A DNA stretch of 64,000 nucleotides from Micromonospora halophytica (GTDB lineage: Bacteria; Actinomycetota; Actinomycetes; Mycobacteriales; Micromonosporaceae). Within the stretch, counting starts at the first letter, position 1, and the number at the start of each line of letters is the position of its first letter. The DNA is taken from assembly GCF_900090245.1 (NCBI RefSeq), contig NZ_FMDN01000007.1, positions 186,001-250,000 on the forward strand. The letters are read 5' to 3'. Shown piece after piece: positions 46,073 through 55,778 of the stretch. A model generated the notes under the pieces. It ran no database searches. It saw nothing but the letters and a program-made list of their open reading frames with translations, and was not told the DNA's origin. The translations under genes were made by a program, and so were the position numbers.

Positions 46073-46285
46073 TCACCGGGCCAGGAAGTGCCAGCCCAGC
46101 CACCACCAGAAACCGAAGACCCCGATCCGCCCCACCGGCACCGGCCCGACCTCGTACCGCATCACGTAGGCGCAGACCTCGGCGAGCGACGGCACCCGCG
46201 AACCCGGACGGCGGGCCAGCCACTCCAGCACGGCCAGGAGCAGCAGCGCGGTCAGGAAACCCGCGATGGCGATCGCCCGCATCAT
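46073..46285 (-). CDS. small membrane protein of unknown function
   Basis: 70 residues. N-terminal transmembrane helix (MMRAIAIAGFLTALLLLAVLEWLARR), a short loop (PGSRVPSLAEVCAYVMRYEVGP) and a Trp-rich C-terminal helix (IGVFGFWWWLGWHFLAR). Its ATG overlaps the stop of the upstream membrane-protein gene (TGATG), so the two are translationally coupled and may form a complex. Resembles the DUF6186 group; function unknown. Confidence 0.75.
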   Translation of the reverse strand: MMRAIAIAGFLTALLLLAVLEWLARRPGSRVPSLAEVCAYVMRYEVGPVPVGRIGVFGFWWWLGWHFLAR

Positions 46286-46689
46286 CGCCGCACCAGGCCC
46301 CAGAAGGCGGCCAGCCAGCCGAACCAGGCGGCGGAGCGCACCAGCTCGTCCTCCAGGAACGGATCGGCCAGCCGGGAGAAGGTGGGGAACTCGTCGCCGG
46401 CCGACAGCGCGAACGTCGCGCCCTCCAGGACACCGAAGACGGCCACCGGCAGCACCCACCAGACGGCGCCCCGACCGAGCCGGACCGGGGCGGGACGCCG
46501 GGGCACCCGGTTGCCGAGCCCCAGCCAGATCAGGGCGCCACCGGTGCCCAGGGTCCAGAGGTTGGCCTGCGCCGAGAAGGAGGGCAGCTGCCCACCGACC
46601 AGGGAGAGGCAGGCCAGCACCGGCACGGTGACGACCGGACGGTCCCAGGCGCGCGGCGCCTCGACGGTGAGGTCGCGAGGCTGCTCCAT
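46282..46689 (-). CDS. membrane protein of unknown function
   Basis: 135 residues with four hydrophobic segments (VVTVPVLACLSLVGGQLP, LWTLGTGGALIWLGLGNRV, VWWVLPVAVFGVLEGATF, AAWFGWLAAFWGLVRR). ATG 46689 is 57 bp downstream of the nrnA stop on the same strand. Its stop overlaps the ATG of the small membrane gene, so they form a two-gene unit behind nrnA. I do not recognise the family. Confidence 0.75.
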   Translation of the reverse strand: MEQPRDLTVEAPRAWDRPVVTVPVLACLSLVGGQLPSFSAQANLWTLGTGGALIWLGLGNRVPRRPAPVRLGRGAVWWVLPVAVFGVLEGATFALSAGDEFPTFSRLADPFLEDELVRSAAWFGWLAAFWGLVRR

Positions 46690-46745
46690 CCTCCGATTCT
46701 GCCCGCGCCCACCCGGCACGGAAAGGCCGACACCCCCGCGGGAGA

Positions 46746-47804
46746 TCACGAACCGGTCAGCGCGCCGTCCAGCTCGGCCCGGATCCGGCCGAGCACCTCC
46801 TGGGCGCCACCACGCCCGGTGAACCCGGCGGCGAACCGGTGACCGCCACCGCCCAGCGCGATCGCCACCCGGCTGACGTCGACCGCGCCCTTGCTCCGCA
46901 TGGAGACCGCCCACTCGTCGACCCCGACCTGCTTGAGCACACAGGCCACGTCGGCCTCGGCGGTGCACCGGACGGAATCGATCAGGGACTCCAGCACGTA
47001 CGGCTGCTGCTCGTGCCGGGCCAGATCGTCCAGGGTCGCGTACGTCCAGACCAGCCCGCGCCCGGCGGCGGCCGCGCGGTCCAGACGGGCCCGACCCAGC
47101 ACCTCGCCGAAGAGCCGCACCGCGCCGAACGGCCGGGTGTCGAAGACCCGGCGGGAGATGTCGCCCGGGCGGATGCCGGTGGCGAGCAGCCGGGCGGCGA
47201 GCTGGTGCACGGCGGGCGTGGTCGCCTCGAAGCGGAACGACCCGGTGTCGGTGGTCAGCGCGACGTAGAGACACGTGGCGGTGTCCGCGTCCAGCGGCAC
47301 GTCGAGCCGGGCCAGCAGTTCCTCGGCGACGACCGAGGTGGCCGCGGCCCGCGGGTCCACCAGGTGGATGCGCCCGAACCCGGTGTTCGAGGCGTGGTGG
47401 TCCAGCACCAGCGCCTCGCCGGCGGTGTCGAGCCGGTCCACCAGCTCACCCAGCCGGGACTCGCTCGCGGCGTCGAAGCACACCACCAGGTCAGGATCGG
47501 GGTACGCCTCGACCGCCGGCACCAGCAGGTCGAGCCCGGGCAGCCAGCGGAACGGCTCGGGCACCTCCGGCGGGCCGGGAAAGGTTGCCTGGAGCCGTCG
47601 TACGCCCGACCGGCGCAGCCCGAGCCCGAAGCCGAGCATGCTGCCCAGCGCGTCGCCGTCGGGGTTGACGTGACAGATCAGCAGTACCCGGGCGTCGGCC
47701 GGCAGCCGGCGTACCGCCGCGACCGCGGCGGCCCAGTCGTCCTCGGTCGGGCCGGTGGACGCCGACCCGGAGAGCAGGCCGCCGGCCGCGCCCGGGGCGG
47801 TCAC
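46746..47804 (-). CDS. nrnA: DHH-family phosphoesterase NrnA (oligoribonuclease/pAp phosphatase)
   Basis: 352 residues. DHH domain motifs CHVNPDGDALGSMLGFGLGL (about residues 43-62), DLVVCFDAASESRLGE, the DHH signature VLDHHASNTGFG, and TTDTGSFRFEATTPA; the DHHA1 domain ends GGGGHRFAAGFTGRGGAQEVL. Degrades short RNAs and dephosphorylates pAp. The GTG start overlaps the rbfA stop by 4 bp (GTGA), so it is coupled to the rbfA mRNA. Confidence 0.95.
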   Translation of the reverse strand: MTAPGAAGGLLSGSASTGPTEDDWAAAVAAVRRLPADARVLLICHVNPDGDALGSMLGFGLGLRRSGVRRLQATFPGPPEVPEPFRWLPGLDLLVPAVEAYPDPDLVVCFDAASESRLGELVDRLDTAGEALVLDHHASNTGFGRIHLVDPRAAATSVVAEELLARLDVPLDADTATCLYVALTTDTGSFRFEATTPAVHQLAARLLATGIRPGDISRRVFDTRPFGAVRLFGEVLGRARLDRAAAAGRGLVWTYATLDDLARHEQQPYVLESLIDSVRCTAEADVACVLKQVGVDEWAVSMRSKGAVDVSRVAIALGGGGHRFAAGFTGRGGAQEVLGRIRAELDGALTGS

Positions 47805-48283
47805 CGCCGGTCCGAGGCGGGCGGGGTGTCCTCGTCGTCGGAGTCGAGGTCGCCCTCGTCGGAGTCCTCGTCGACCCGGTACGGCTGGGCCTCACCGGCG
47901 TACCGGGCGTTGGCGGCCAGCCGCTGCACCTCGGCGTCGGCGTGGCGGGCCTGGGCGAGCAGGTCGTCGATGTGCTTGACCTGGTCCTGCACGTCGTCGA
48001 GGACGAAGGTCAGGGTCGGCGAGTGCCGCAGCCCGAGCGCCTTGCCGACGGTGCTGCGCAGCATGCCCTTGGCGCTCTCCAGCGCGGCGGCGGTGCTGGC
48101 CTGGGCGGCCGCGTCACCGAGCACGGTGTAGAAGACCGTGGCGTCCCGCAGGTCGGCGGTGATCCGGGCGTCGGTGATGGTGATCATCCCGAGCCGGGGG
48201 TCCTTGATCTGGCTCCGCACCACCGACGCGACCAGTTCACGGATGCGCTCCGCGTGCCGGCGTACCTTGGCCGGATCCGTCAT
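47801..48283 (-). CDS. rbfA: ribosome-binding factor A
   Basis: 160 residues. KVRRHAERIRELVASVVRSQIKDPRLGMITITDARITADLRDATVFYTVLG is the KH-like RbfA core (KDPRLG and VFYTVLG motifs), followed by LRSTVGKALGLRHSPTLTFVLDD. A long acidic tail (VDEDSDEGDLDSDDEDTPPAS) is an actinobacterial feature. Needed for 16S 5'-end maturation of the small subunit. ATG 48283 with GGAGGTGGGGGAG upstream. Confidence 0.95.
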   Translation of the reverse strand: MTDPAKVRRHAERIRELVASVVRSQIKDPRLGMITITDARITADLRDATVFYTVLGDAAAQASTAAALESAKGMLRSTVGKALGLRHSPTLTFVLDDVQDQVKHIDDLLAQARHADAEVQRLAANARYAGEAQPYRVDEDSDEGDLDSDDEDTPPASDRR

Positions 48284-48434
48284 CTCCCCCACCTCCAGGG
48301 CATCCTGCTCCCGGCCGGCACGACGGCGCGGGGCACCGCCGGGACCGACCGCCCAACACCTCGAACACTACCCGCGCGCCCGCTGCCGTCGCGCGCCGCC
48401 GCCGCTGGCGACGGCCACCGGCGGGACGGTGGCG

Positions 48435-48728
48435 TCACTCGTCCTCGCCGTGCAGCCGGCGGCGCACCGACAGCAGCTCGGCCTCGGGTCGGCCGGCCAC
48501 CAGGCGCTCGCAGGAGTCCAGCACCTCGCGGACGTGCGACGCCTCGGCGGCCACCACGGCCACCCCGATCTGGGCCCGACCGTGCAGGTCGAGCGCTCCC
48601 ACCTCGGCGGCCGACACCTCGAAGCGGCGCAGCGCCGCCACGATCGGCCGTACGTATGATCTCTTGGCCTTGAGCGACCGGGAGTCGCCCGGCAGCAGCA
48701 GGTCGAAGACTGCGGTTCCGGTGAACAT
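48435..48728 (-). CDS. ylxP: DUF503/YlxP family protein
   Basis: 97 residues. MFTGTAVFDLLLPGDSRSLKAKRSYVRPIVAALRRFEVSAAEVGALDLHGRAQIGVAVVAAEASHVREVLDSCE covers the whole DUF503 family (quoted here as its first and last blocks, MFTGTAVFDLLLPGDSRSL and EASHVREVLDSCE). YlxP lies between infB and rbfA in many bacteria and is linked to ribosome assembly. An ATG four codons upstream is possible. Preceded by the strong infB terminator. Confidence 0.9.
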   Translation of the reverse strand: MFTGTAVFDLLLPGDSRSLKAKRSYVRPIVAALRRFEVSAAEVGALDLHGRAQIGVAVVAAEASHVREVLDSCERLVAGRPEAELLSVRRRLHGEDE

Positions 48729-48758
48729 CGCCCCGGACATTACGGTCACCCCCAGACA

Positions 48759-48800
48759 TGATCAAGGGGTTTACGCCGTTCGGCGTAAACCCCTTGATCA
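48759..48800. terminator. perfect 19-bp-stem hairpin after infB
   Basis: TGATCAAGGGGTTTACGCC, loop GTTC, and exact inverse: 42 bp, 17 bp past the infB stop and 31 bp before the ylxP start. Strongest stem in the window. No T-tract. It would end the rimP-nusA-ylxR-infB transcript. Confidence 0.85.
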
Positions 48801-48816
48801 CCGTGTCAGCACCGGA

Positions 48817-51800
48817 TCAGGCGCGCGGCTTCTCCCGCATCTCGAAGGTCTCGATGATGTCGCCGACCTGGACGTTGTTGTAACCGCCCAGCGTCAGACC
48901 ACACTCGAAGCCCTCGCGGACCTCCGTCGCGTCGTCCTTGAACCGCTTGAGGGAGCTGATCGTGAGGTTGTCCGCCACGACCGACCCGTCCCGCAGCAGC
49001 CGCGCCTTGGCGTTGCGGCGGATGATGCCGGACCGGACGATACAACCGGAGATGTTGCCGACCTTGGACGAGCGGAAGACGTCGCGGATCTCCGCGCTGC
49101 CCAGCTCGACCTCCTCGTACTCCGGCTTGAGCAGACCCTTGAGCGCGGCGTCGATCTCCTCGATGGCCTGGTAGATGACCGTGTAGTACCGGATCTCCAC
49201 GCCCTCGCGGTCGGCGATCTCGCGGACCTTGTTGGCGGCCCGCACGTTGAAGCCGATGATCGTGACCGCCTCGGACGAGGCGCTCGCGAGCATGACGTCG
49301 CTCTCGGTGATCGCACCCACGCCCCGGTGGATGATCCGGAGCTGGACCTCCTCCGGGATGTCGAGGTTGAACAGCGCGTCCTCGAGGGCCTCCACCGAAC
49401 CGGAGACGTCGCCCTTGAGCACCAGGTTGAGCGAGGTCTTCTCGCCCTCCTTGAGCTGCTCCATGAGCGTCTCGAGAGTCGCCCGGCCGCGGGAGTTGGC
49501 GAAGGACGCCGCCCGCCGCCGTGCCTGCCGCTGCTCGGCGATCTGGCGCACCGTGCGGTCGTCCGCGGCGGCCAGGAAGGTGTCACCCGCACCCGGCACC
49601 GCGGTCAGACCGAGCACCAGGACCGGACGGGCCGGACCGGCCTCGGCGACCTGGTTGCCGTTCTCGTCGAGCATCGCCCGGACCCGGCCGTGCGCCCCAC
49701 CGGCGACGATCGAGTCGCCCGCCCGCAGGGTGCCCTTCTGCACCAGCACCGTCGCCACCGCACCACGGCCCTTGTCCAGGTGCGCCTCGATCGCCACACC
49801 CTGCGCCGGCCCGTCGATCGGAGCGGTGAGCTCCAGCGACGCGTCGGCGGTGAGCAGGACCGCCTCGAGCAGGTCGTCGATGCCGATGCCCGGCTTCGCC
49901 GCCACGTTGACGAACATGGTGTCGCCGCCGTACTCCTCGGCGACCAGGCCGTACTCGGTCAGCTGCTGGCGGACCTTGTCCGGGTTGGCCTCCGGCTTGT
50001 CGACCTTGTTGACCGCGACCACGATCGGCACGTCGGCCGCCTTGGCGTGGTTGAGCGCCTCGATGGTCTGCGGCATCACGCCGTCGTCCGCCGCGACGAC
50101 CAGCACCACGATGTCGGTGACCTGGGCACCACGGGCACGCATGGCGGTGAACGCCTCGTGACCCGGGGTGTCGATGAAGGTCACCGCGCGGTCCTCGCCC
50201 TCGTGCGGCACGTGGACCTGGTAGGCGCCGATGTGCTGGGTGATGCCACCCGCCTCGCCGGCCACCACGTTCGCCTTGCGGATCGCGTCGAGCAGCTTGG
50301 TCTTACCGTGGTCGACGTGACCCATGACGGTCACCACCGGCGCACGGCTGACCAGGCGGTCCTCCGCGACCTCGGCGTCGAGGTCGATGTTGAACTGCGC
50401 GAGCAGCTCGCGGTCCTCGTCCTCCGGGCTGACGATCTGCACGTCGAAGCCGAGGTGCTCACCCAGCAGCAGCAGGGTTTCGTCGGAGCAGGACTGGGTC
50501 GCGGTGACCATCTCGCCCAGGTTGAACATCTCCTGGACCAGCGAACCCGGGTTGGCGTTGATCTTGTCGGCGAAGTCCGACAGCGAGGCGCCACGGGAGA
50601 GCCGGACGACCTGACCCTGACCCCGGGGAGCACCCGAGCTCATGGTCGGAGCCGACAGGTTGTCGAACTCCTGTCTGCGCTGCTTCTTGGACTTGCGGCC
50701 ACGGGTCGGCCGACCACCCGGACGCCCGAAGGCACCCGCGGCGCCGCCACCACGGCCACGGCCGCCACCACCGGGACGACCACCGCCACCGGCCGGACCG
50801 CCCGGACGGAAGCCGCCGCCCGGAGCACCGCCGCCGCCACCGGGACCGCCACGGTAGCCACCGCCACCGCCGCCGCCACCGGGACCGCCGCGGAAGCCAC
50901 CGCCACCGCCGCCGCCACCGGGACCGCCGCGGAAGCCACCGCCACCGCCGCCGGGACGACCAGCGCCGCCACCGGGACCGCCACGACCGCCACCGGGACC
51001 GCCGGGGCGACCCGTGGTGGGCCGCTGGCTCGGCATCGAGGCCGGGCTGGGCCGCGGCGGCATGGAGGCCGGGCTGGGCCGCGGCGGCATGCCCGCCGGG
51101 CTGGGACGGGGGCCGCCGGCACCGGCGGCCGGGGGCCGCTGCTGCTGCTGGCCACCCTGGATGCCGAACGGGTTGTTGCCGGCGCCGCGCGCAGGCGGAC
51201 GGCCACCCGGACGGGCGTTCGGGCCCGGGGCAGGCGCGCCGGGCCGACCGGCGGCCGGGGAACCCGGGCGGGGCGGCATCGCGCCCGGACCCGGACGCGG
51301 GCCGGGACGCGGGCCACCCTCGGTCGGGGGCTCACGCCGGACGTTCTCGCGCTGCTGCTGGCGGGCGGCCTGGGCGGCCTTGACCGCGGCCTCCTGCTCA
51401 GCCTTCAGCGCGGCGGCGCGCGCCTCGGCGGCCGCCACCTCGATGTCGTGTGCGCTCGCCGGCTTGGCGACCGGGGTCACCGGCTGCGGCGGGCCGGGAA
51501 CGGGGCCCTTGGGCTTCGGCCCGGGGGTCGGCGCGGCCGGCCGCCGGGGCGGCATCGGCTTGGCCGAGACCCGGGGGGCGCCCGGGGCCGGGGTCGGCGT
51601 CGGGGTCGGGGTCGGGCTCGGGGCGGCCGCCGGCGGGGCGGACGGCGCCGAGTTGCCGGCGGACGCGACGAATGCGCCACGCAGCCGTCGGGCGACGGGC
51701 GCCTCGACGGTGCTGGACGCGGACTTCACGAACTCGCCCATCTCCTTGAGTTTGGCGAGAACGGTCTTGCTTTCGACCCCGAGCTCTTTTGCCAGCTCGT

Positions 51801-51822
51801 GTACGCGGGCCTTACCTGCCAC
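48817..51822 (-). CDS. infB: translation initiation factor IF-2
   Basis: 1001 residues. N-terminal IF2_N fold ([31 protein letters not shown]), then ~350 residues of Ala/Pro and Gly/Arg-rich linker including a 13-residue repeat ([13 protein letters not shown]), a second IF2_N segment ([21 protein letters not shown]) and the GTPase: G1 GHVDHGKT (about residue 510), G2-G3 [12 protein letters not shown] and [17 protein letters not shown]4 NKVDKPEA. Domains II-IV follow. GTG 51822 has GAGGAG four bases upstream. Brings fMet-tRNA to the 30S subunit. Confidence 0.97.
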   Translation of the reverse strand: MAGKARVHELAKELGVESKTVLAKLKEMGEFVKSASSTVEAPVARRLRGAFVASAGNSAPSAPPAAAPSPTPTPTPTPAPGAPRVSAKPMPPRRPAAPTPGPKPKGPVPGPPQPVTPVAKPASAHDIEVAAAEARAAALKAEQEAAVKAAQAARQQQRENVRREPPTEGGPRPGPRPGPGAMPPRPGSPAAGRPGAPAPGPNARPGGRPPARGAGNNPFGIQGGQQQQRPPAAGAGGPRPSPAGMPPRPSPASMPPRPSPASMPSQRPTTGRPGGPGGGRGGPGGGAGRPGGGGGGFRGGPGGGGGGGGFRGGPGGGGGGGGYRGGPGGGGGAPGGGFRPGGPAGGGGRPGGGGRGRGGGAAGAFGRPGGRPTRGRKSKKQRRQEFDNLSAPTMSSGAPRGQGQVVRLSRGASLSDFADKINANPGSLVQEMFNLGEMVTATQSCSDETLLLLGEHLGFDVQIVSPEDEDRELLAQFNIDLDAEVAEDRLVSRAPVVTVMGHVDHGKTKLLDAIRKANVVAGEAGGITQHIGAYQVHVPHEGEDRAVTFIDTPGHEAFTAMRARGAQVTDIVVLVVAADDGVMPQTIEALNHAKAADVPIVVAVNKVDKPEANPDKVRQQLTEYGLVAEEYGGDTMFVNVAAKPGIGIDDLLEAVLLTADASLELTAPIDGPAQGVAIEAHLDKGRGAVATVLVQKGTLRAGDSIVAGGAHGRVRAMLDENGNQVAEAGPARPVLVLGLTAVPGAGDTFLAAADDRTVRQIAEQRQARRRAASFANSRGRATLETLMEQLKEGEKTSLNLVLKGDVSGSVEALEDALFNLDIPEEVQLRIIHRGVGAITESDVMLASASSEAVTIIGFNVRAANKVREIADREGVEIRYYTVIYQAIEEIDAALKGLLKPEYEEVELGSAEIRDVFRSSKVGNISGCIVRSGIIRRNAKARLLRDGSVVADNLTISSLKRFKDDATEVREGFECGLTLGGYNNVQVGDIIETFEMREKPRA
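50842..50958 (-). repeat. 39-bp tandem repeat inside infB
   Basis: Three units of 39 bp starting at 50842, 50881 and 50920 encode the Gly-rich 13-residue repeats of IF-2. The second and third units are nearly identical in DNA as well as protein, indicating recent duplication by slippage. Confidence 0.75.
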
Positions 51823-51915
51823 TGCACTCCTCACTCCGAGGTCGTGCGGGCAGCACCCGCAGCGACCTCACTCGTGCACTTGAAGCCTGGTCATTTCAGG
51901 GACTTCATCGTGTGC

Positions 51916-52248
51916 TCATGTCGGTCGTCCTACCCTGCTAGCGACCCTCGCCCGGTCGGGTTGACCGGACGTAGTGGTTGGCGCATCGATGTACTCCGCG
52001 ACGGCGCCGTGGTCAGGGACCCCGGTGAGGCGCAGCGCACGCCCGAAGGCGCGACGCCGCACCGCCTGCGCGAAGCAGGCCGGATCCGGGTGCATGTTCG
52101 CTCCCCGACCCGGCAGCCTGCGAGTCGGATCGGGCCGGAGACTGAGATCAGCCCCGTCGCCGACCGCGACGATCCGCAGCAATTCGCTGGCCGGCGCACG
52201 TCGCCGGCAACCCACACAGGTGCGCTCCGGCTGCGCGCGTCGTACCAC
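51916..52248 (-). CDS. ylxR: YlxR/DUF448 family RNA-binding protein
   Basis: 110 residues. RTCVGCRRRAPASELLRIVA (about residues 8-27) with a Cys-x-x-Cys, and LPGRGANMHPDPACFAQAVRRRAFGRALR, the GRGA motif with the conserved Cys of the fold. GTG 52248 starts 17 bp beyond the nusA stop. The C-terminal ~30 residues (APTTTSGQPDRARVAS) are disordered. YlxR sits between nusA and infB in most Gram-positives and affects ribosome or RNase P function. Confidence 0.9.
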   Translation of the reverse strand: MVRRAQPERTCVGCRRRAPASELLRIVAVGDGADLSLRPDPTRRLPGRGANMHPDPACFAQAVRRRAFGRALRLTGVPDHGAVAEYIDAPTTTSGQPDRARVASRVGRPT

Positions 52249-52264
52249 TGGAGGAAGTCTACCC

Positions 52265-53308
52265 CTAGCTCGCCGAGATCGCGCCGCCCGGCTCCGGGAC
52301 GTGATCAGCCCCGCCCCGACCGCCCGCCCCGGCCTGCTCCGCATCGGACCGGATGTCGATCCGCCAACCGGTCAACCGGGCAGCAAGCCGGGCATTCTGC
52401 CCCTCCCGCCCGATGGCGAGGGAGAGCTGGAAGTCCGGGACGGTCACCCGGGCCGTCCGGGTGGCCAGGTCGACCACCTCGACCCGCAGCGCCTTGGCCG
52501 GCGACAGCGCGTTGCCGACGAAGGTCGCCGGGTCGTCCGACCAGTCGATGATGTCGATCTTCTCACCGTGCAGCTCGCTCATCACCGCGCGCACCCGCTG
52601 GCCCATCGGGCCGATGCAGGCGCCCTTGGCGTTCACACCCTGGGCGGTGGAGCGGACCGCGATCTTCGTACGGTGACCCGCCTCACGGGCGATCGCGCCG
52701 ATCTCGACGGTGCCGTCGGCGATCTCCGGCACCTCCAGCGCGAAGAGCTTCTTCACCAGCGCCGGATGCGAGCGGGAGAGGGTGATCTGCGGACCACGCA
52801 TCCCCTTGGCCACGTGCACCACGACGCAGCGGATCCGCTCACCGTGCTCGTACCGCTCGCCGGGCACCTGCTCGGACTGCGGCAGCACGCCCTCCAGCTT
52901 GCCCAGGTCGACGCTGACGATGCCCTTCTCCTTGCGGGCCTCGTGCGCCTGCACCACGCCGGTGACCAGGTCACCGTCGCGGCCGACGTACTCGCCGAAG
53001 TGCACCTCGTCGGTGGCCTCCCGCAGCCGCTGGAGGATCACCTGCTTGGCGGTCATCGCGGCGATCCGGCCGAAGTCGTGCGGGGTGTCGTCCCACTCCC
53101 GCACCACGGTGCCGTCGTCGTCCAGCTCCTGGGCGTAGACCAGGGCGGCACCGTTCTTGCGGTCGATCTCCACCCGGGCGTGCGGCTCGGCGCCGTCGGT
53201 GTGCCGGTAGGCGGTCAGCAGCGCGGTCTCGATCGCCGCGAGGATCGTGTCGAACGGGATCTCCCGCTCGCGCTCGAGTGCGCGCAGCGCCGCGAGGTCG
53301 ATGTTCAC
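52265..53308 (-). CDS. nusA: transcription termination/antitermination factor NusA
   Basis: 347 residues: N-terminal RNAP-binding domain ([30 protein letters not shown]), S1 domain ([28 protein letters not shown]), and two KH domains (HRTKIAVRS...[37 protein letters not shown]). No acidic C-terminal repeats, as in other actinobacteria. ATG 53308 overlaps the rimP stop (ATGA). Confidence 0.96.
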   Translation of the reverse strand: MNIDLAALRALEREREIPFDTILAAIETALLTAYRHTDGAEPHARVEIDRKNGAALVYAQELDDDGTVVREWDDTPHDFGRIAAMTAKQVILQRLREATDEVHFGEYVGRDGDLVTGVVQAHEARKEKGIVSVDLGKLEGVLPQSEQVPGERYEHGERIRCVVVHVAKGMRGPQITLSRSHPALVKKLFALEVPEIADGTVEIGAIAREAGHRTKIAVRSTAQGVNAKGACIGPMGQRVRAVMSELHGEKIDIIDWSDDPATFVGNALSPAKALRVEVVDLATRTARVTVPDFQLSLAIGREGQNARLAARLTGWRIDIRSDAEQAGAGGRGGADHVPEPGGAISAS

Positions 53309-54018
53309 CTCTCCTCGTCCTCCACATCATCTTCGTCGTCGATGTCGTCGATGTCCTCGCCGTCCTCGCCGGCGCCGTCGAACTCGTCCGCCTCGTCGAT
53401 CTCGTCGAGGCGGTTGAACTCGACCTGCACCCGGCCGGGGCCCAGCTCGGCGTACATGTGCTCGGTGCGGCCGGAGCCGGTCTCCAGCGCCACCCGCTCG
53501 TCGTCGGCCGCCACCACCCGGCCGGTGACCTGACGGTCCCCGGCGGGCTGCCCGTCGCGCTGCTCCGGCAGCGCCGCCGCGCCCCGCACGGTCACCTTGA
53601 CCAGCCGGCCGACGTTGCGTCGCCAGTGCCGGGGCAGGGTGAGCGGCCGGTCCACGCCCGGCGAGCTGACCTCGAGCTGGTACTCCCCCGCCACGATGTC
53701 GCCGCCGGACTCCTCGGCCGCGTCCAGCGCCGCCGACACCGCGCGGGAGACGTCCGCGACGGCGTCCAGGTTGACCCCGCCGTCGGCGTCCACGATCACG
53801 CGGACGACGTGCCGGCGGCCGGCCCGGGAGACCGACAGGTCCTCCAGGTCGTACCCCTCACGGGTGACCACGGGCTCGATGACCTCGCGCAGCCGGGCAC
53901 GCCGCGCGGCGAGGTCGGTCCGGGGTGCGCCCGCGCGGTCCCCGCCCCGGGAGCCGTCGGTACGACGGGATCGCCCCGCCGGCCCCGTCGGCCTGGTGGC
54001 ACGGCCACGCTGCGTCAT
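53305..54018 (-). CDS. rimP: ribosome maturation factor RimP
   Basis: 237 residues. A disordered Arg/Gly-rich N-terminus (~40 residues), then [57 protein letters not shown] and [34 protein letters not shown], the RimP core with [11 protein letters not shown]. The acidic C-terminal tail is again actinobacterial. First gene of the nusA operon; ATG 54018. Confidence 0.95.
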   Translation of the reverse strand: MTQRGRATRPTGPAGRSRRTDGSRGGDRAGAPRTDLAARRARLREVIEPVVTREGYDLEDLSVSRAGRRHVVRVIVDADGGVNLDAVADVSRAVSAALDAAEESGGDIVAGEYQLEVSSPGVDRPLTLPRHWRRNVGRLVKVTVRGAAALPEQRDGQPAGDRQVTGRVVAADDERVALETGSGRTEHMYAELGPGRVQVEFNRLDEIDEADEFDGAGEDGEDIDDIDDEDDVEDEER

Positions 54019-54173
54019 CTGCGCACCCTTCTGCTGTTCGGCGGCGGTCCGGGCGGCCGCCACGCCGGCACGCCACCGGGGCGGTCGCGCCGGTGGCTGC
54101 GCAGAGCGTAACGCGCCGCCGGGGTGGTGGACCGAGCGGCGCACCGACGGCGGTCACCCACCTGACCGCGCCG

Positions 54174-54689
54174 ATGGTGTTGACTTGTCCGGTGGCGACG
54201 GGCAGATGGACCGCGAACGACGGTGGACCGGGACGAACCCGGCGCGCCCTGCTGCGTACCGGGGCGCTGCTGGCGGTGGGTGGCACGGCCGCGCCGCTGA
54301 CCGGCTGTGATCTTTTCGACGGCGACGAGCCCCCGCCGCCCGACCCGCTGGAGCCGCTCGCCGCCGAGGCCCGGGAGCTGGCCGCCCGGCACCGGGCCGC
54401 GATCGCCGCCGACCCGGGGCTGGCCGACCGGCTCACCCCGATCGCCGACGCGCACGCGGCGCACGCCGACGAGATCCATCGGCTGATCGGCCGGCCGGCG
54501 CCGTCCGGGTCGCCCGGCCCGCAGCCGACAGCCGGGGACCGCGCCGGGCTGCTCGCCGGGCTCCGGGAGGCGGAGCAGCGGGGCCGGCAGGCCGCCGCGA
54601 AGGCGTGCGCGGAGGCGCCGGGCGAGCGGGCCGCCCTGCTCGGCTCGGTCACCGCCGCCCGGGCCACCCACGTGGAGGCGCTGAAGTGA
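54174..54689 (+). CDS. putative exported lipoprotein (TAT-like signal)
   Basis: 171 residues. Signal RTRRALLRTGALLAVGGTAAPLTGC shows twin arginine, hydrophobic core and the lipobox LTGC, followed by an acidic/Pro spacer and an Ala/Leu/Arg-rich helical domain with several HAAHADEIHRL-type helices resembling ferritin-like bundles. Its stop overlaps the GTG of the ferritin-like gene, so they are coupled and may work together. ATG 54174 is assumed; GTG at about 54192 is in frame. Divergent from rimP. Function unknown. Confidence 0.7.
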   Translation: MVLTCPVATGRWTANDGGPGRTRRALLRTGALLAVGGTAAPLTGCDLFDGDEPPPPDPLEPLAAEARELAARHRAAIAADPGLADRLTPIADAHAAHADEIHRLIGRPAPSGSPGPQPTAGDRAGLLAGLREAEQRGRQAAAKACAEAPGERAALLGSVTAARATHVEALK

Positions 54690-55135
54690 CCCGACGGCAG
54701 GCACCGACCGACGCCGGCCAGGCGTTCGCCGACGCGCTGGCCGCCGAGTACGCGGCGATCTTCGCCTACGGCCCGATCGGGGTACGGCTGACCGGCGCCG
54801 CCCGGCGGGACGCCCGCTCGGCCGAGGCGGCCCACCGCGCCCGCCGTGACGCGCTGGTGCTCCAACTCACCACCGGCGGTGGTCAGGTCCCGGCGGACAA
54901 GGCCGGCTACGCCCTGCCCTACCCGGTCACCGACCGGGCCGCCGCGCTGCGGCTGGCGATCGAGGTCGAGGAGCGGACGGCCGCGTACTGGCGGGCAGCG
55001 CTGCCGGTGACCACCGGCGCGGACCGCACCCGCGCGTTGAACGCGTTGACCGACTGCGCGGTCCGGGCCGCCCGGTGGCGGCGGGCGGCGGGCGTCGATC
55101 CGGTCACCGTGGCCTTCCCCGGCCGGCCCGACTGA
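54686..55135 (+). CDS. ferritin-like DUF4439 domain protein
   Basis: 149 residues, four-helix-bundle fold of the DUF4439 family. AFADALAAEYAAIFAYGPIGVRL (helix 1 with Glu and Tyr), EAAHRARRDALVLQLTTGG, LPYPVTDRAAALRLAIEVEERTAAYWRAAL, and ALNALTDCAVRAARWRRAAG. Some members bind metal or pigments but no clear diiron carboxylate set is seen. GTG 54686 overlaps the upstream stop. Confidence 0.85.
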   Translation: MTRRQAPTDAGQAFADALAAEYAAIFAYGPIGVRLTGAARRDARSAEAAHRARRDALVLQLTTGGGQVPADKAGYALPYPVTDRAAALRLAIEVEERTAAYWRAALPVTTGADRTRALNALTDCAVRAARWRRAAGVDPVTVAFPGRPD

Positions 55136-55156
55136 GCGGGGCCGGCACCGCTGCGG

Positions 55157-55188
55157 TTGCGCTCCGCATACGGGGTATGCATACTCCG
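55157..55188 (+). promoter_or_regulatory. leaderless promoter with operator palindrome for padR
   Basis: -35 TTGCGC (55157-55162), 17-bp spacer, -10 CATACT (55180-55185), then eight bases to ATG 55194 with no SD. The near-perfect palindrome CGGGGTATGCATACTCCG (55171-55188, one mismatch) covers the -10, as expected for autorepression by the PadR product. Confidence 0.6.
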
Positions 55189-55193
55189 TTGCC

Positions 55194-55778
55194 ATGTCCA
55201 TCCGCCACGGCCTGCTCGCCCTGCTCGAGCGTGGTCAGATGTACGGCTACCAGCTGCGCGCCGCCTTCGAGGAGTCGACCGGCTCGACCTGGCCGCTGAA
55301 CATCGGGCAGGTCTACACCACCCTCAACCGCCTCGAACGCGACGGGCTGGTCCGCCCGCTGCCCGAGCACGAGGGCGGGCAGCGGCCGTACGAGATCACC
55401 GACGCCGGCCGGGCGGACCTGGCGCTGTGGTTCGCCACCCCGATCAGCCGCGCCGACCGCCCCCGCGACGAGCTGTCGATCAAGTTGGCCCTCGCGCTGA
55501 CCACGCCCGGCGTCGACGTACGGGCGGTGGTGCAGACCCAGCGCAGCGCCACCATGCGCACCCTGCAGGAACTGACCCGGCTGAAGTACGCCAGCGACAG
55601 GCCGGAGGACCTGCCCTGGCGGCTGGTGCTGGACGCGATGGTGTTCCAGGCCGAGGCGGAGATCCGCTGGCTGGACCACTGCGAGACGAGCCTCGTCCGT
55701 TACCGCCCCGCCCCACCCGCCGGCCGCACCACCCATCCGGGGGCGGTGGACCGGGCCGACGAGGAGGCCCGCCGGTGA
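55194..55778 (+). CDS. PadR-family transcriptional regulator
   Basis: 194 residues. MSIRHGLLALLERGQMYGYQLRAAFEE and WPLNIGQVYTTLNRLERDGLVRP form the winged helix-turn-helix with the PadR YxxLxRL recognition helix; GQRPYEITDAGRADLALWF is the wing. The C-terminal ~90 residues are the dimerising Vir_act_alpha_C-like domain. The gene is coupled to an ABC transporter gene (GTGA overlap), so it probably represses the padR-ABC operon until an inducer binds. Confidence 0.93.
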   Translation: MSIRHGLLALLERGQMYGYQLRAAFEESTGSTWPLNIGQVYTTLNRLERDGLVRPLPEHEGGQRPYEITDAGRADLALWFATPISRADRPRDELSIKLALALTTPGVDVRAVVQTQRSATMRTLQELTRLKYASDRPEDLPWRLVLDAMVFQAEAEIRWLDHCETSLVRYRPAPPAGRTTHPGAVDRADEEARR

